This document shows positions 10,349 through 19,033 of a stretch of DNA of 64,000 nucleotides, in pieces. The stretch's first letter is position 1. Every line of letters begins with the position of its first letter. Origin of the DNA: an uncultured Clostridia bacterium (GTDB lineage Bacteria > Bacillota > Clostridia > Oscillospirales > CAG-382); contig CANRAV010000008.1 of the NCBI GenBank assembly GCA_947628695.1, forward strand, positions 20,951 through 84,950. The letters run 5' to 3'. The notes beneath the pieces are model-generated. The model was not told the DNA's origin, did not search any database, and was given only the letters and a program-made list of their open reading frames with translations. The translations under genes were made by a program, and so were the position numbers.

Positions 10349-10431
10349 CGATTGTTGTGCTTGAAACACAAGTCGATAACCGAAAGTATGATTGCAACGA
10401 AGCCGAAAAAGACCTCATATGTAATGTACAT
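10339..10431 (-). CDS. Putative type I (holin-like) toxin peptide, 30 aa, not in ORF track
   Basis: MYITYEVFFGFVAIILSVIDLCFKHNNRKK*; AAAGGAGG SD; stop codon abuts the terminator stem. Confidence 0.72.
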   Translation of the reverse strand: MYITYEVFFGFVAIILSVIDLCFKHNNRKK

Positions 10432-10531
10432 ACGACTACCTCCTTTCCTCGCCAAACAAGCGAAAGCTTGATGCTTTGAAAAGAAGGAGCCAACCGCCTA
10501 CCGTTATGGTCAACGCCCTGATTCTAATTTT

Positions 10532-10559
10532 ATTATACAACAAAATTATAATTTGTCAA
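10532..10559 (-). promoter_or_regulatory. Promoter of toxin 1
   Basis: Minus strand TTGACA-16 bp-TATAAT. Confidence 0.65.
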
Positions 10560-10610
10560 CACAAAAACGTCGCCGCGCAAGTAAGCCTGCGCGGCGATTT
10601 TGCTTTTATT

Positions 10611-10796
10611 GTGCGCTCCATACGTGCGATAAACCTAAACATCAATGCGGCGCAGCCTGCGTTGGCGGCTCGGGATTCCAAAGGGCTGTGCCCTTTGGGC
10701 CTAAAAAGCTATTGTTTTAAATAAGCCTAATTTAGAGAGCCATGAAGGGACCGAGTCCCTTCATATAAAGACACAGGCCGAGCCGGGGCTCGGCCA
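10611..10796. repeat. Family B repeat, copy B3
   Basis: Same modules; third hairpin is GGCCGAGCCGGGGCTCGGCC. Confidence 0.85.
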
Positions 10797-10827
10797 TAAT
10801 AATAAAATCAATAATAAAGCACAAATC

Positions 10828-11970
10828 CTAAAACCCGCCGATAACGCCTGCGTCAAGCTGCAGTATGCGTGACGCGTCGATGTTGTTGACTGCGCTGTCG
10901 GCGTTGACGTCGGCCGCTGCGAGTGCGGTGCTTTCGAGGGAGGCGACGCCTGCGTCGTATTGGAGGACGAGGGAGGCGTCGATATTGTTCACGGCTCCGT
11001 CGCCGTTCGCGTCGCCGAGGAGGGCTGTCGATTCCCTCACGTGGCCGCAGACGCTGCAGATGTCGCCGTCGTACCCGTGCTCTGCCTCGTCGGCCTTTTC
11101 GCCGCAGACGCTGCATTCGTGCCAGTGCTTGGCGTCGTCGCTCTTCCAGCCGGTGTAGCTGTGTACGTGATCCTCGGGCGTCCCGCCGGTGGACGGGTCG
11201 TCGGCAGACGGCTCTTCGGACGGCTCGTCTTCGCCGCGCACGTGTCCGCAGATGGCGCACACGTCGTCCTCGTAGAGGTGCACGGCGCATTCCCCGCTCT
11301 TTTTGTACCAGTTGACCTTCTCGCCGCCGAAGGTTGCGGCGCCGGTGACGGGGTATTCTCCTTTTACGTAGTCGGTGACGGTGATACCGTCGGAAAAGAC
11401 AACGGTCTTTGCGTGTTCAAGCAGCCCGCCGCCGGCGGTGAAGCTTGTAAGCATGGCCGCAACAACCGGCGATTTGACGTAAACCAGCGCAAGCGAGTCA
11501 CAGCCGTAGAACACGTCCGCGCCGATGTAGTTTACTTTTTCGGGCACGGTGATGCTTTCAATTAAAGGGCAGCCGCTGAATGCGGCGGCGTGGAGGAAGA
11601 AAAGGCCTGCGGGCAGGTTCACGCTTTTAAGCTTCTCGCAGCCGGCGAAGGCGCTTACGCCGATATAATCCACGCTGTCGGGAAGTGACACGCTTTCAAG
11701 CGCCGTGAAGTAGTAGAACGTGTCGTCGCCGACGGAGGTGATCCCGTCCGATATTACTATGGATTTTACGCTTTCGCTGTAGAGGCGCCAGGCGTCCTCG
11801 CTGTTGTGCTTTCGGTCGTCCATCCTGCCGGCGCCGGTGACGGTAAGCGTGCCGTCGGAGCCAAGCTCCCAGGTCAAATTGCCCCAGGTGCCGCCTTTCG
11901 CCGCCGCGGTGACCGTAAACGCGCCGAACGCAAGCGCAAGCGTCAGGAGAAGTGCCGTAAATCTCTTCAT
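10828..11970 (-). CDS. Secreted BspA-like LRR protein with C-terminal dockerin-like domain
   Basis: ATG at 11970 gives signal peptide MKRFTALLLTLALAFGAFTVTAAA; LRR units; GDANGDGAVNNIDAS...ADVNADSAVNNIDAS. Confidence 0.82.
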   Translation of the reverse strand: MKRFTALLLTLALAFGAFTVTAAAKGGTWGNLTWELGSDGTLTVTGAGRMDDRKHNSEDAWRLYSESVKSIVISDGITSVGDDTFYYFTALESVSLPDSVDYIGVSAFAGCEKLKSVNLPAGLFFLHAAAFSGCPLIESITVPEKVNYIGADVFYGCDSLALVYVKSPVVAAMLTSFTAGGGLLEHAKTVVFSDGITVTDYVKGEYPVTGAATFGGEKVNWYKKSGECAVHLYEDDVCAICGHVRGEDEPSEEPSADDPSTGGTPEDHVHSYTGWKSDDAKHWHECSVCGEKADEAEHGYDGDICSVCGHVRESTALLGDANGDGAVNNIDASLVLQYDAGVASLESTALAAADVNADSAVNNIDASRILQLDAGVIGGF

Positions 11971-12062
11971 ATTTAAAGCCTCCGATTTGAAAAATTCATC
12001 CCACATTTCAATTATACCGCGCAGCAAACGAAAAAGCAAGACAAACTTTCGAAGGGCGCAGC

Positions 12063-12359
12063 CCGCCCAAAACTGCGAGCGAAGCGAGCATATAACAATT
12101 ACGAAAAATCCGGCGACAGGTGCGCCGGATTTTTCTCCTTGGATTCCCGCGAGTGCCTACCACTCACCCCTGCGGGGCGGGGGGTAGGCGCGAGGCGCGA
12201 GCGAACGGGAATCTATAATGACTGAAGGCTCTTGGAAAAGCCGCGCTTTTCCAAGAGCCAACCTATTAGCTAAACCGGGGTCCCCGCCGCGAACGTAGTG
12301 AGTGGTGGGGATTAAAATCGGGGGTACCCCCGAAAAGCCGCAAGGCTTTTTGGGGGATA
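12063..12359. repeat. Family A repeat, copy A2 (reverse orientation)
   Basis: GCGAGCGAAGCGAGC, AAAAATCCGGCG..CGCCGGATTTTT, GGCTCTTGGAAAAGCC..GGCTTTTCCAAGAGCC (reverse complement), CCCCCGAAAAGCC..GGCTTTTTGGGGG. Confidence 0.82.
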
Positions 12360-13364
12360 TTACAGAAGTTCTATGCCGTTTTCCCTGCAGACAGCGAGCG
12401 TTTCCGCGTCCCAGACGGAGCTTTGCACCTCGCCGATGTGCGCCTTGCCGAGCAGCAGCATGCACAGCCGCGACTGGCCGATGCCCCCGCCTATCGTGCA
12501 GGGAAGCTTCCCGTCCAGAAGCAGGCGGTGGAAAAGAAGCGAAGCGCGCGCTTCCTCGCCGGAGGCCTTAAGCTGCGCAGCAAGCGCCTTTTCGTCCACG
12601 CGCACGCCCATAGAGCTGACCTCGAAGGCGCAGCCCAAAACCTCGTTCCAATATATGATGTCGCCGTTAAGCGCCCAGTCGTCGTAGTCGGGCGCGCGTC
12701 CGTCGTGCGGGAACCCGTCGGAAAGCGGAGCACCTATGTGCATAAGGAACACAAGCCCGTGCTTTTTGGCAATCTCGTTCTCGCGCGCCTTGCGGTCAAG
12801 CTGCGGATAGGCGCGCTCCAGCTCCTCGGCGTTTACAAACACCGGCTCCTTGGGAAGCTCGGTCTTCACCGCCGGAAAGCGCACTTTAAGCTGCTCCAGC
12901 GTGTCATGTATCACGGCGCATATCGCGCGCACCGTGTCCTTCAGGTAGTCCTCGTTCCTCTGTTCGCGCGTTATGACCCGCTCCCAGTCCCACTGGTCGA
13001 CGTAGACGGAGTGCAGGTTGTCCAGCTCCTCGTCGCGGCGGATGGCGTTCATGTCGGTGTAAAGCCCCTCCCCGGGGCCGAAGCCGTAGCGGTAAAGCGC
13101 GTAGCGCTTCCACTTGGCAAGCGAATGCACCACCACCGCGTCCTTGCCGGTAAATGGTATGTCAAAGCGAACCGCGCGTTCAACGCCGTTCAGGTCGTCG
13201 TTAAGGCCCGTTTCGGGGCTTACGAAAAGCGGCGCCGACACGCGCTGCAAAAGCAGCTTTTCTTCCAGACCGCGCGCAAAGATGCCCTTTATCGCGCCGA
13301 TGGCGTACTGCGTGTCGTGCAGGTCAAGCGCGCTTTTGTACCCGCGCGGAATTTGCGTTTTCAT
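12360..13364 (-). CDS. asnA: Aspartate-ammonia ligase (asparagine synthetase A)
   Basis: 334 aa; LHDTQYAIGAIKGIF, RRDEELDNLHSVYVDQWDWE and GGGIGQSRLCMLLL motifs. Confidence 0.92.
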   Translation of the reverse strand: MKTQIPRGYKSALDLHDTQYAIGAIKGIFARGLEEKLLLQRVSAPLFVSPETGLNDDLNGVERAVRFDIPFTGKDAVVVHSLAKWKRYALYRYGFGPGEGLYTDMNAIRRDEELDNLHSVYVDQWDWERVITREQRNEDYLKDTVRAICAVIHDTLEQLKVRFPAVKTELPKEPVFVNAEELERAYPQLDRKARENEIAKKHGLVFLMHIGAPLSDGFPHDGRAPDYDDWALNGDIIYWNEVLGCAFEVSSMGVRVDEKALAAQLKASGEEARASLLFHRLLLDGKLPCTIGGGIGQSRLCMLLLGKAHIGEVQSSVWDAETLAVCRENGIELL

Positions 13365-14270
13365 CTATTCTACGTTCTCCACAATCGTTTCCGGCGGCCT
13401 GTCAAGCAGCCGGGGGTTTTTAATTAGGGTTTTGAAAAGCTTCAATGCCGAAGCGTAATAGTGCCCGTCGCATATCCTGTCGTCCGTGGTGACGTTGTAG
13501 TCAATGTACACCTTCTTCGCCACGGTGCCGTCCTTCTGCGCCTCGTAAACCCTGCGCTTTGCACCGTAGGATATGAAAATGGGGCAGTTGCCGAACTCGT
13601 AAAGGTGGTGGAAAATGGAGGGTATGCCAAGCGAGCCCATAGAGGTTATGTACATAGAGGCGTGGAACGGGCTTGCCTGTATAAGCGAGCGCGGCATAAG
13701 GTCGTGCCTGTCCATAAACCGAAGCATCCGCATGATAAAGCGAAGCACAAAGCCGGGTATGTGGTTGAGCACCTTCGTGACCGAGTCAAAGGGGTTCTCG
13801 TCGCTGCTTTCGCGGAACTTCGTTATCTCGGTGTTGAAAAGCCTGTAAACGTCGTCTGCCGTGCAGGCGAGGTCCGGGCGGATTTTTATAACCGTCTCCT
13901 CCGCGTTAAGCGTAAGCTCCTTCTTTATAGTCATGCACACGTCGAGGTTGTACCGGGCGTATATCTTGCGGTTGCTTACAAAGCGGTTAAGCGCAGGACG
14001 CGCCGCAAGCGTGCGGGCATAAGCCGCCACCATAACGTGCAGCATGCTGAAGCCCTTAAGCCCTTCGGCGTTCTTCTCCCTGATGTACCTGTCTACCGGG
14101 CCGACGTCGAAGCTGTCCTTGATGAGGTTTACGTTGCTTGTCGCGTTCGGGCATATGTACGGAAAAAGAGCCACAATGGGGTCAAGCGAGCGAAGCTTTC
14201 TTCCCTCTTTCCTGTCGCCGAAGCGCTTTTTGCGCACGGGAGCTGCGGGTTTAACAGTCGTTTCCGGCAT
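13365..14270 (-). CDS. Stand-alone 2-oxoacid dehydrogenase acyltransferase-like protein (no lipoyl domain)
   Basis: N-terminal half and SMGSLGI...HHLYEFGNCPIFISYG resemble the E2/CAT acyltransferase fold; followed directly by asnA. Confidence 0.5.
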   Translation of the reverse strand: MPETTVKPAAPVRKKRFGDRKEGRKLRSLDPIVALFPYICPNATSNVNLIKDSFDVGPVDRYIREKNAEGLKGFSMLHVMVAAYARTLAARPALNRFVSNRKIYARYNLDVCMTIKKELTLNAEETVIKIRPDLACTADDVYRLFNTEITKFRESSDENPFDSVTKVLNHIPGFVLRFIMRMLRFMDRHDLMPRSLIQASPFHASMYITSMGSLGIPSIFHHLYEFGNCPIFISYGAKRRVYEAQKDGTVAKKVYIDYNVTTDDRICDGHYYASALKLFKTLIKNPRLLDRPPETIVENVE

Positions 14271-14297
14271 GCCGGTGCACCGCCTTTCGTTGTGTTA

Positions 14298-14924
14298 TTA
14301 TGCAATGGTTGAATAGTCGGACCCCAAAAGCCCGGACATAAGCGAGTCGTATTCCGTTTCTATCTTCGTCGAGGCGGCCTGAAAACGCTCCGACACTATA
14401 AGCACCTGCTCGCAGTAAGCGGTGTAATAGCTGTCATAGGCGCTGTCCTCCCCGGCGATAAGCGTGCGAGTCCTCCGTATAAGCTCCGTACAGGCGGACT
14501 TAAGGCCCGTAAAGGTCGTCTCAAGCTCCGTGCGCTTCTGCCGGTAGGCGTGCCCGGAGGGAACGGAGTACTTCTTTAACACCTTGTCAAAGTCCGAAAG
14601 CGCCTTGTCCATTGCCGTGTAGGCATTTTGAAGCTCCGTATCCGCGTGGGTGTTGAGGTAGAGAAGCGCGTCCGTCTGCTCGCCGGAATAAAGCTTCATA
14701 AGCGCGGTTTGGCTGAGGTTTATGCTTGCGTAGGGGATGGACAAAACCACGTCCCCCGCGCGCTTGTACACCACGGAAAGCGCCGCTGCAAGCTTGTCCT
14801 CCTCGGCGGAAAGCGCGGCAGTCTCCGCACCGTCTCCCGTCTCCGCCGCGGTGCTGCCGACGGCGCCGAGACAGAAGGCGGTCAAAATCACCGCCATGCA
14901 AAGCGTGACAAGCGCCTTTTTCAT
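14298..14924 (-). CDS. Secreted helical protein, function unknown
   Basis: 208 aa with signal peptide MKKALVTLCMAVILTAFCLGAVGSTAA. Confidence 0.6.
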   Translation of the reverse strand: MKKALVTLCMAVILTAFCLGAVGSTAAETGDGAETAALSAEEDKLAAALSVVYKRAGDVVLSIPYASINLSQTALMKLYSGEQTDALLYLNTHADTELQNAYTAMDKALSDFDKVLKKYSVPSGHAYRQKRTELETTFTGLKSACTELIRRTRTLIAGEDSAYDSYYTAYCEQVLIVSERFQAASTKIETEYDSLMSGLLGSDYSTIA

Positions 14925-14926
14925 AT

Positions 14927-15394
14927 TTACACGTCCTTTCGGCTTTCTATGACAACGCCGTCCGGTATGAACGGCCTGTAATCCTTCCCGTGCTTTATCA
15001 TTTCCCTGACCGCAGTGGAGGAGATAAGCCGCATCTCCGGCGACGCGGGGATGTAGAGAGTTTCCACCCCGTTTATCGCCTTGTTGGCGGCGAAGATAAC
15101 GTCCTCGTACTCAAGGTCAAGGCCGCACCTTATGCCCTTTACTATAAGGTCGGCGCCGTATTTTGCGGCAAGGTCGGCTGCCCAGCCGCTGTCGGAGACG
15201 ACAAGGACGTTTTCAAAACGGGAAAACGCCTGCTTTACAAAGCGCTCCCTCTCCTCGGCGGAGAACATATACCTCTTTTCGGTGTTGGTGCTTACGGCCA
15301 CGACAACGCCGTCGAACAGCGCCGCAAGGCGGCTTATATAGTCGTAATGTCCTACGGTTATCGGGTCAAAGCTGCCGGTGCAAAGCACCTTCAT
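14927..15394 (-). CDS. coaD: Phosphopantetheine adenylyltransferase
   Basis: CTGSFDPITVGHYDYI and SSTAVREM motifs. Confidence 0.93.
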   Translation of the reverse strand: MKVLCTGSFDPITVGHYDYISRLAALFDGVVVAVSTNTEKRYMFSAEERERFVKQAFSRFENVLVVSDSGWAADLAAKYGADLIVKGIRCGLDLEYEDVIFAANKAINGVETLYIPASPEMRLISSTAVREMIKHGKDYRPFIPDGVVIESRKDV

Positions 15395-15945
15395 ATAACG
15401 TCCGCCTCGCTTCTCAAAATCGTGATATACGTCTTCCCGTAGCGGTAAAGCTTAGCCGTGTACCCGTCCGGCGGAAGAGGTATCCCGCCCTCGGCGCTTT
15501 CGCACACGGCGATGCAGCCCTCCGCAAGAAGCCCCGCGGCCGATATGCGCTTTAAAACCTCGTCAAGGAAGCCGTCCTTGTAGGGCGGGTCCAGAAACAC
15601 AAGGTCAAAAGAGGCCTTGCCGGAAGCGGTTTTGACATACTCCCGCCAGTCTGCGCATATGACGCGCGCGTCCCTTTCGAAGCCCGCCTTCGCGGCGTTT
15701 GCGCGTATTATCTCCGCCGCTTTTTTGCTGCTGTCCACTATAACGGCGGAGGCGGCTCCTCGGCTTAAAGCCTCTAAGGCCAGCTGGCCGCTGCCGCCGA
15801 AGAGGTCAAGCACGCGCCTGCCCTCTATATTGAACTGTATGGCGGAGAAGGCCGCTTCCTTCACGCGCTCCGCAGTAGGCCGCGTGTCCTCCCCCGGCAG
15901 GGTCGAAAGCCTTACTCCCCTTGCCTTGCCTGTTATTATCCTCAT
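15391..15945 (-). CDS. rsmD: 16S rRNA (guanine966-N2)-methyltransferase
   Basis: MRIITGKARG, LDLFGGSGQLALEALSRGA and LDPPYKDGF; overlaps coaD by 4 bp. Confidence 0.9.
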   Translation of the reverse strand: MRIITGKARGVRLSTLPGEDTRPTAERVKEAAFSAIQFNIEGRRVLDLFGGSGQLALEALSRGAASAVIVDSSKKAAEIIRANAAKAGFERDARVICADWREYVKTASGKASFDLVFLDPPYKDGFLDEVLKRISAAGLLAEGCIAVCESAEGGIPLPPDGYTAKLYRYGKTYITILRSEADVI

Positions 15946-16003
15946 AAAAACCTCTTTTTCACTGCCATTTTAACGCAAAGCGGCCGCTTTTGCAAGCACT
16001 TTT

Positions 16004-17662
16004 TTACCCCTCGGAAGAGTCCGCAGCTGCGCTGCCCTCCGCAGCGGTTTCCTCCGCAGAGGATTCGTCGCCCTCGGCGAGAACCGCGGCGTAAATGCCC
16101 TTTCCGCTTATTTCAAAGGAGGCATAGCCGTTTTCCGTAACGGGGTACGGCTCGTCGCCGACCTCCGCAAAGGAGCCGCTTTCCGCGTCGTATTTCAAAA
16201 GCTTAACGCTTCCGCCGCTGAAGTCCGCGCCAAGGTTCACGCCAAGCTCCACGCCCTGCGGTATCTCCTGCTCGCTCTCGCGCACTATAAGCACAAAGCT
16301 GCCTGTTTCGTATCCCGCGTCTTCAAGCGCCTTCATAGCCGCTTCGGCGCCCTTGCCGCCGTTTATTGTCACGGCAAGCTCCAACCCCTCGTCGCCCTCC
16401 GGGTAGACGGCGCCTGAGGGAAGGGTCCAAATGTAGCTGTCGCCGCAGACGGCATAAGCCTTCCTGTCCCCGAGTGCGGCTATCGCCTCCAGGGTGCCGG
16501 CGCTAAGGTGCGTGCTCTCCGATATGTCAAGCTCCACGGCCTCCGCGCCCCAGTCCGCGCTTTCGTCCGCCGCGCCGCCGGCCGCGACGGTGACGTCGAT
16601 AACCGTGTCGGCGTAAACCGTCTCCTTTTCCGGCACGCTCTGCCCGAACACCGTGCCAAGCGGGTATTCCCGCGTGGATTCCTCCTTCACGGTGCCGAGA
16701 GTAAGGCCAAGCTCCGCAAGCTTTGCATCCGCCTCCTCGACGGTAAGCCCGGTCAGAGAGGGCATCTCGAACCCGCCGGCAAGCGTGCTGAGCACAAGGT
16801 CGACCTTGTCGCCGTAATAGGCGGTCACGTCCTCCGCAGGCGTCTGCGAAAGCACCGTCCCGTCCGCAAAGCCGCTTTCCCTGTAGCTTATCTCGCCCAC
16901 GTTCAGCCGGCATGCAAACAGAAGCTCCACGGCCTCTTCAAAGCTCTTGCCGCCGAGGGGCGGAACCGTGACAGAGTCCGTATAGCTGTTTATTGTCATC
17001 GTAAATTTGTCCGTGGCCTTCAAAACCGTGCCCTCGGCGACCTCGCCGCCGTTGTCGTAGGTGAAGGCGGATATGCAGCCGTTGCCGACGCCGGTTGTGC
17101 TTGCCTTGTAGACGCGAAGGACGTTTTCCTTCTTTATCCCGCATTCCTCAAGCCAAAGGAAGGCGTCCTCAACCTCCGACCCGACAAGGCTTGTGTAGGC
17201 GGTGCTGAACTCCCTGCCGCTGACGGTTATCTCCACGGAACGGCAAACGCCGTCGTCGTCGCAGTAAAGCGTCGTCCCTGCGGGCGGGTGCTGCGCCGTT
17301 ATCTGCCCCTTGGGGGCTGTGCTGTTGTTGTCATATATCACTGCGGGCTGTATCGGGTTTATGCGCTTTGCAAGCTCTTCGTCCCACATTTGCCCGACGA
17401 GGTCGGGGGCGGTAAGCGTGCCTATGGAAGACGGCGCACTGACAGTGCTGTCCTCCGAAGGCTCCGCATACGAAGACTCCGCAGGCTGTTCCGAGGATTC
17501 CCCGCCGCCGTCCCTGCCGCACCTTACGAATATAAAGACGCACGCAAGCACAATCAAAAGCAGCGCCCCGGCAGCCGCGGCGACGAAGGTCTCCCTTTTG
17601 ATGCCCGATTTCTTCGGCTCTTCCCCGTTTTCCTCCGGTGAAAAGCTGTTTTTACTGTCCAT
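16004..17662 (-). CDS. Membrane-anchored PASTA-domain protein
   Basis: Single N-terminal TM; repeats such as PPLGGKSFEEAVELLFACRLNVGEI and PSLTGLTVEEADAKLAELGLTLG. Confidence 0.75.
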   Translation of the reverse strand: MDSKNSFSPEENGEEPKKSGIKRETFVAAAAGALLLIVLACVFIFVRCGRDGGGESSEQPAESSYAEPSEDSTVSAPSSIGTLTAPDLVGQMWDEELAKRINPIQPAVIYDNNSTAPKGQITAQHPPAGTTLYCDDDGVCRSVEITVSGREFSTAYTSLVGSEVEDAFLWLEECGIKKENVLRVYKASTTGVGNGCISAFTYDNGGEVAEGTVLKATDKFTMTINSYTDSVTVPPLGGKSFEEAVELLFACRLNVGEISYRESGFADGTVLSQTPAEDVTAYYGDKVDLVLSTLAGGFEMPSLTGLTVEEADAKLAELGLTLGTVKEESTREYPLGTVFGQSVPEKETVYADTVIDVTVAAGGAADESADWGAEAVELDISESTHLSAGTLEAIAALGDRKAYAVCGDSYIWTLPSGAVYPEGDEGLELAVTINGGKGAEAAMKALEDAGYETGSFVLIVRESEQEIPQGVELGVNLGADFSGGSVKLLKYDAESGSFAEVGDEPYPVTENGYASFEISGKGIYAAVLAEGDESSAEETAAEGSAAADSSEG

Positions 17663-17844
17663 TAAAACCTTTCCTTTCTGAAGTTAAAAAGACACATACT
17701 TATTATTGCACATTTTTCTCGTTTTGTCAATAGGCGGCGGCTTTCGACATATTTCGCGCCTCCTTTCACTAAAACCGCTGCTGCCGCATAGTATGATGTT
17801 GAAGGGCAGACCTTTATTCTGCCTGCTGTTTTGATATTTATTAC

Positions 17845-18717
17845 TTGGAGGAAACCATTATGAGTGAAAGAACAGGCTTTCAGTCTCACGGCTGCGGCAA
17901 GCCCTCCGACCCGATTTGCTGCATAACCGCAAACAAAATCTTTGATTCCGCAAGGGACAAGGACTGTCTGGAGGATATAAGAGTTTACCTTTGCGACTGC
18001 GCGCAGGACGCCGTTGACCACGCAACCGCCGTTCGCTGCAAGGGCGTGGAGGTCATCACCACCGACATCACGGTAGATCCCGTGCCGTTCAACAAGGGCT
18101 ATTATCAGGTACTTATAAGGTACTACCTGTGCGTTACAGCCGAGGTCTGCGTCTGCGCAAAGTCCTACGAGGTGAGGGGACTGGCCGTTTACGACAAAAA
18201 GATAATCCTTTACGGCAGCGAGAAAAACGTAAGCGTTTTCACCTCCGACCCGAAGAACAACGGCTTCTGCAGGCAGCCGCCTGTGCTTGACTGCGAAAGC
18301 GAGCCCACGCTGCCGACGGTGGTCGTGGAGGTCGCTTCCCCCATCTGCCTCGACATCAAGCTTGTGGAGCGCTGCCGCGGCTTCGGAAGCTGCTGCTGCA
18401 ATATCGACAGCATCCCCGAAAGCGTCAAGGGCCGCTTCGACGGCTGCTTTGTCGACGGCATGGGCGTAAACGAGCTGTTTGTCTCCGTGGGCGTGTTCTC
18501 TGTCATACGCATGGAGCGCCCCGTGCAGATAGTAGTTCCCGCAACCCGCTTCTGCCTGCCCGACAAGGACAGCACCCCCGCTTCCGCCTCGACCGACCCG
18601 TGCAGCGTCTTCGGCAGGATGAGCTTCCCCATGGAGGAGTTCTTCCCCTACGCCGATGGCACCTCCGGCGGGAACAGGAGCGGTACCGGCGGAGAGGGCT
18701 GCGGCTGCGGCAGATAA
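17845..18717 (+). CDS. Conserved-looking Cys-rich hypothetical protein
   Basis: 290 aa; CDCAQD, CVTAEVCVCAKSYEV and GSCCCNID; ends GGEGCGCGR; RBS ACTTGGAGGAAACC. Confidence 0.6.
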   Translation: MEETIMSERTGFQSHGCGKPSDPICCITANKIFDSARDKDCLEDIRVYLCDCAQDAVDHATAVRCKGVEVITTDITVDPVPFNKGYYQVLIRYYLCVTAEVCVCAKSYEVRGLAVYDKKIILYGSEKNVSVFTSDPKNNGFCRQPPVLDCESEPTLPTVVVEVASPICLDIKLVERCRGFGSCCCNIDSIPESVKGRFDGCFVDGMGVNELFVSVGVFSVIRMERPVQIVVPATRFCLPDKDSTPASASTDPCSVFGRMSFPMEEFFPYADGTSGGNRSGTGGEGCGCGR

Positions 18718-18731
18718 AGAAGGACGCATAA

Positions 18732-18762
18732 GGCCGGGGTGAAATCGCCCCGGCCGCTTTTT
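18732..18762 (+). terminator. Rho-independent terminator
   Basis: GGCCGGGGTGAAATCGCCCCGGCCGCTTTTT. Confidence 0.75.
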
Positions 18763-19033
18763 ATGCTCGCCTCTCTGCGGGCGAGGGAAAATGAGTGCAG
18801 ACGGGACGAACCGAGGCGAAGCTGTACAAAAGTAATGCAAGCCGAGGTTCGTTCCGAACGAAAAAAAGAAAAAATGAGAAGGCAAACGGAAGCGCGAGCG
18901 GACGTTTACTTCCTTTTAAAAGTTTAAAAATTTTTTCGTGTTCTGTGCCATTTTCACCGGCCGCAGCACTTGATTTATGGAAGTTTTCGGTGTATAATGA
19001 GAGTTGGAAAAAATCTGTTTCGGAGGTAAATAT

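Noticed and set aside
5600-11970. Possible CRISPR-like periodicity in the LRR region
   Set aside because: Periodic units are LRR codons of ~69 bp within open frames; no identical repeats with unique spacers and no cas genes
16508-17641. 377-aa plus-strand ORF opposite the PASTA gene, and similar shadows (12423-13427, 19826-21271, 39252-40655, 49056-50015, 60987-62216)
   Set aside because: Arg/Ala/Val-rich antisense frames over well-supported genes; typical of high-GC DNA
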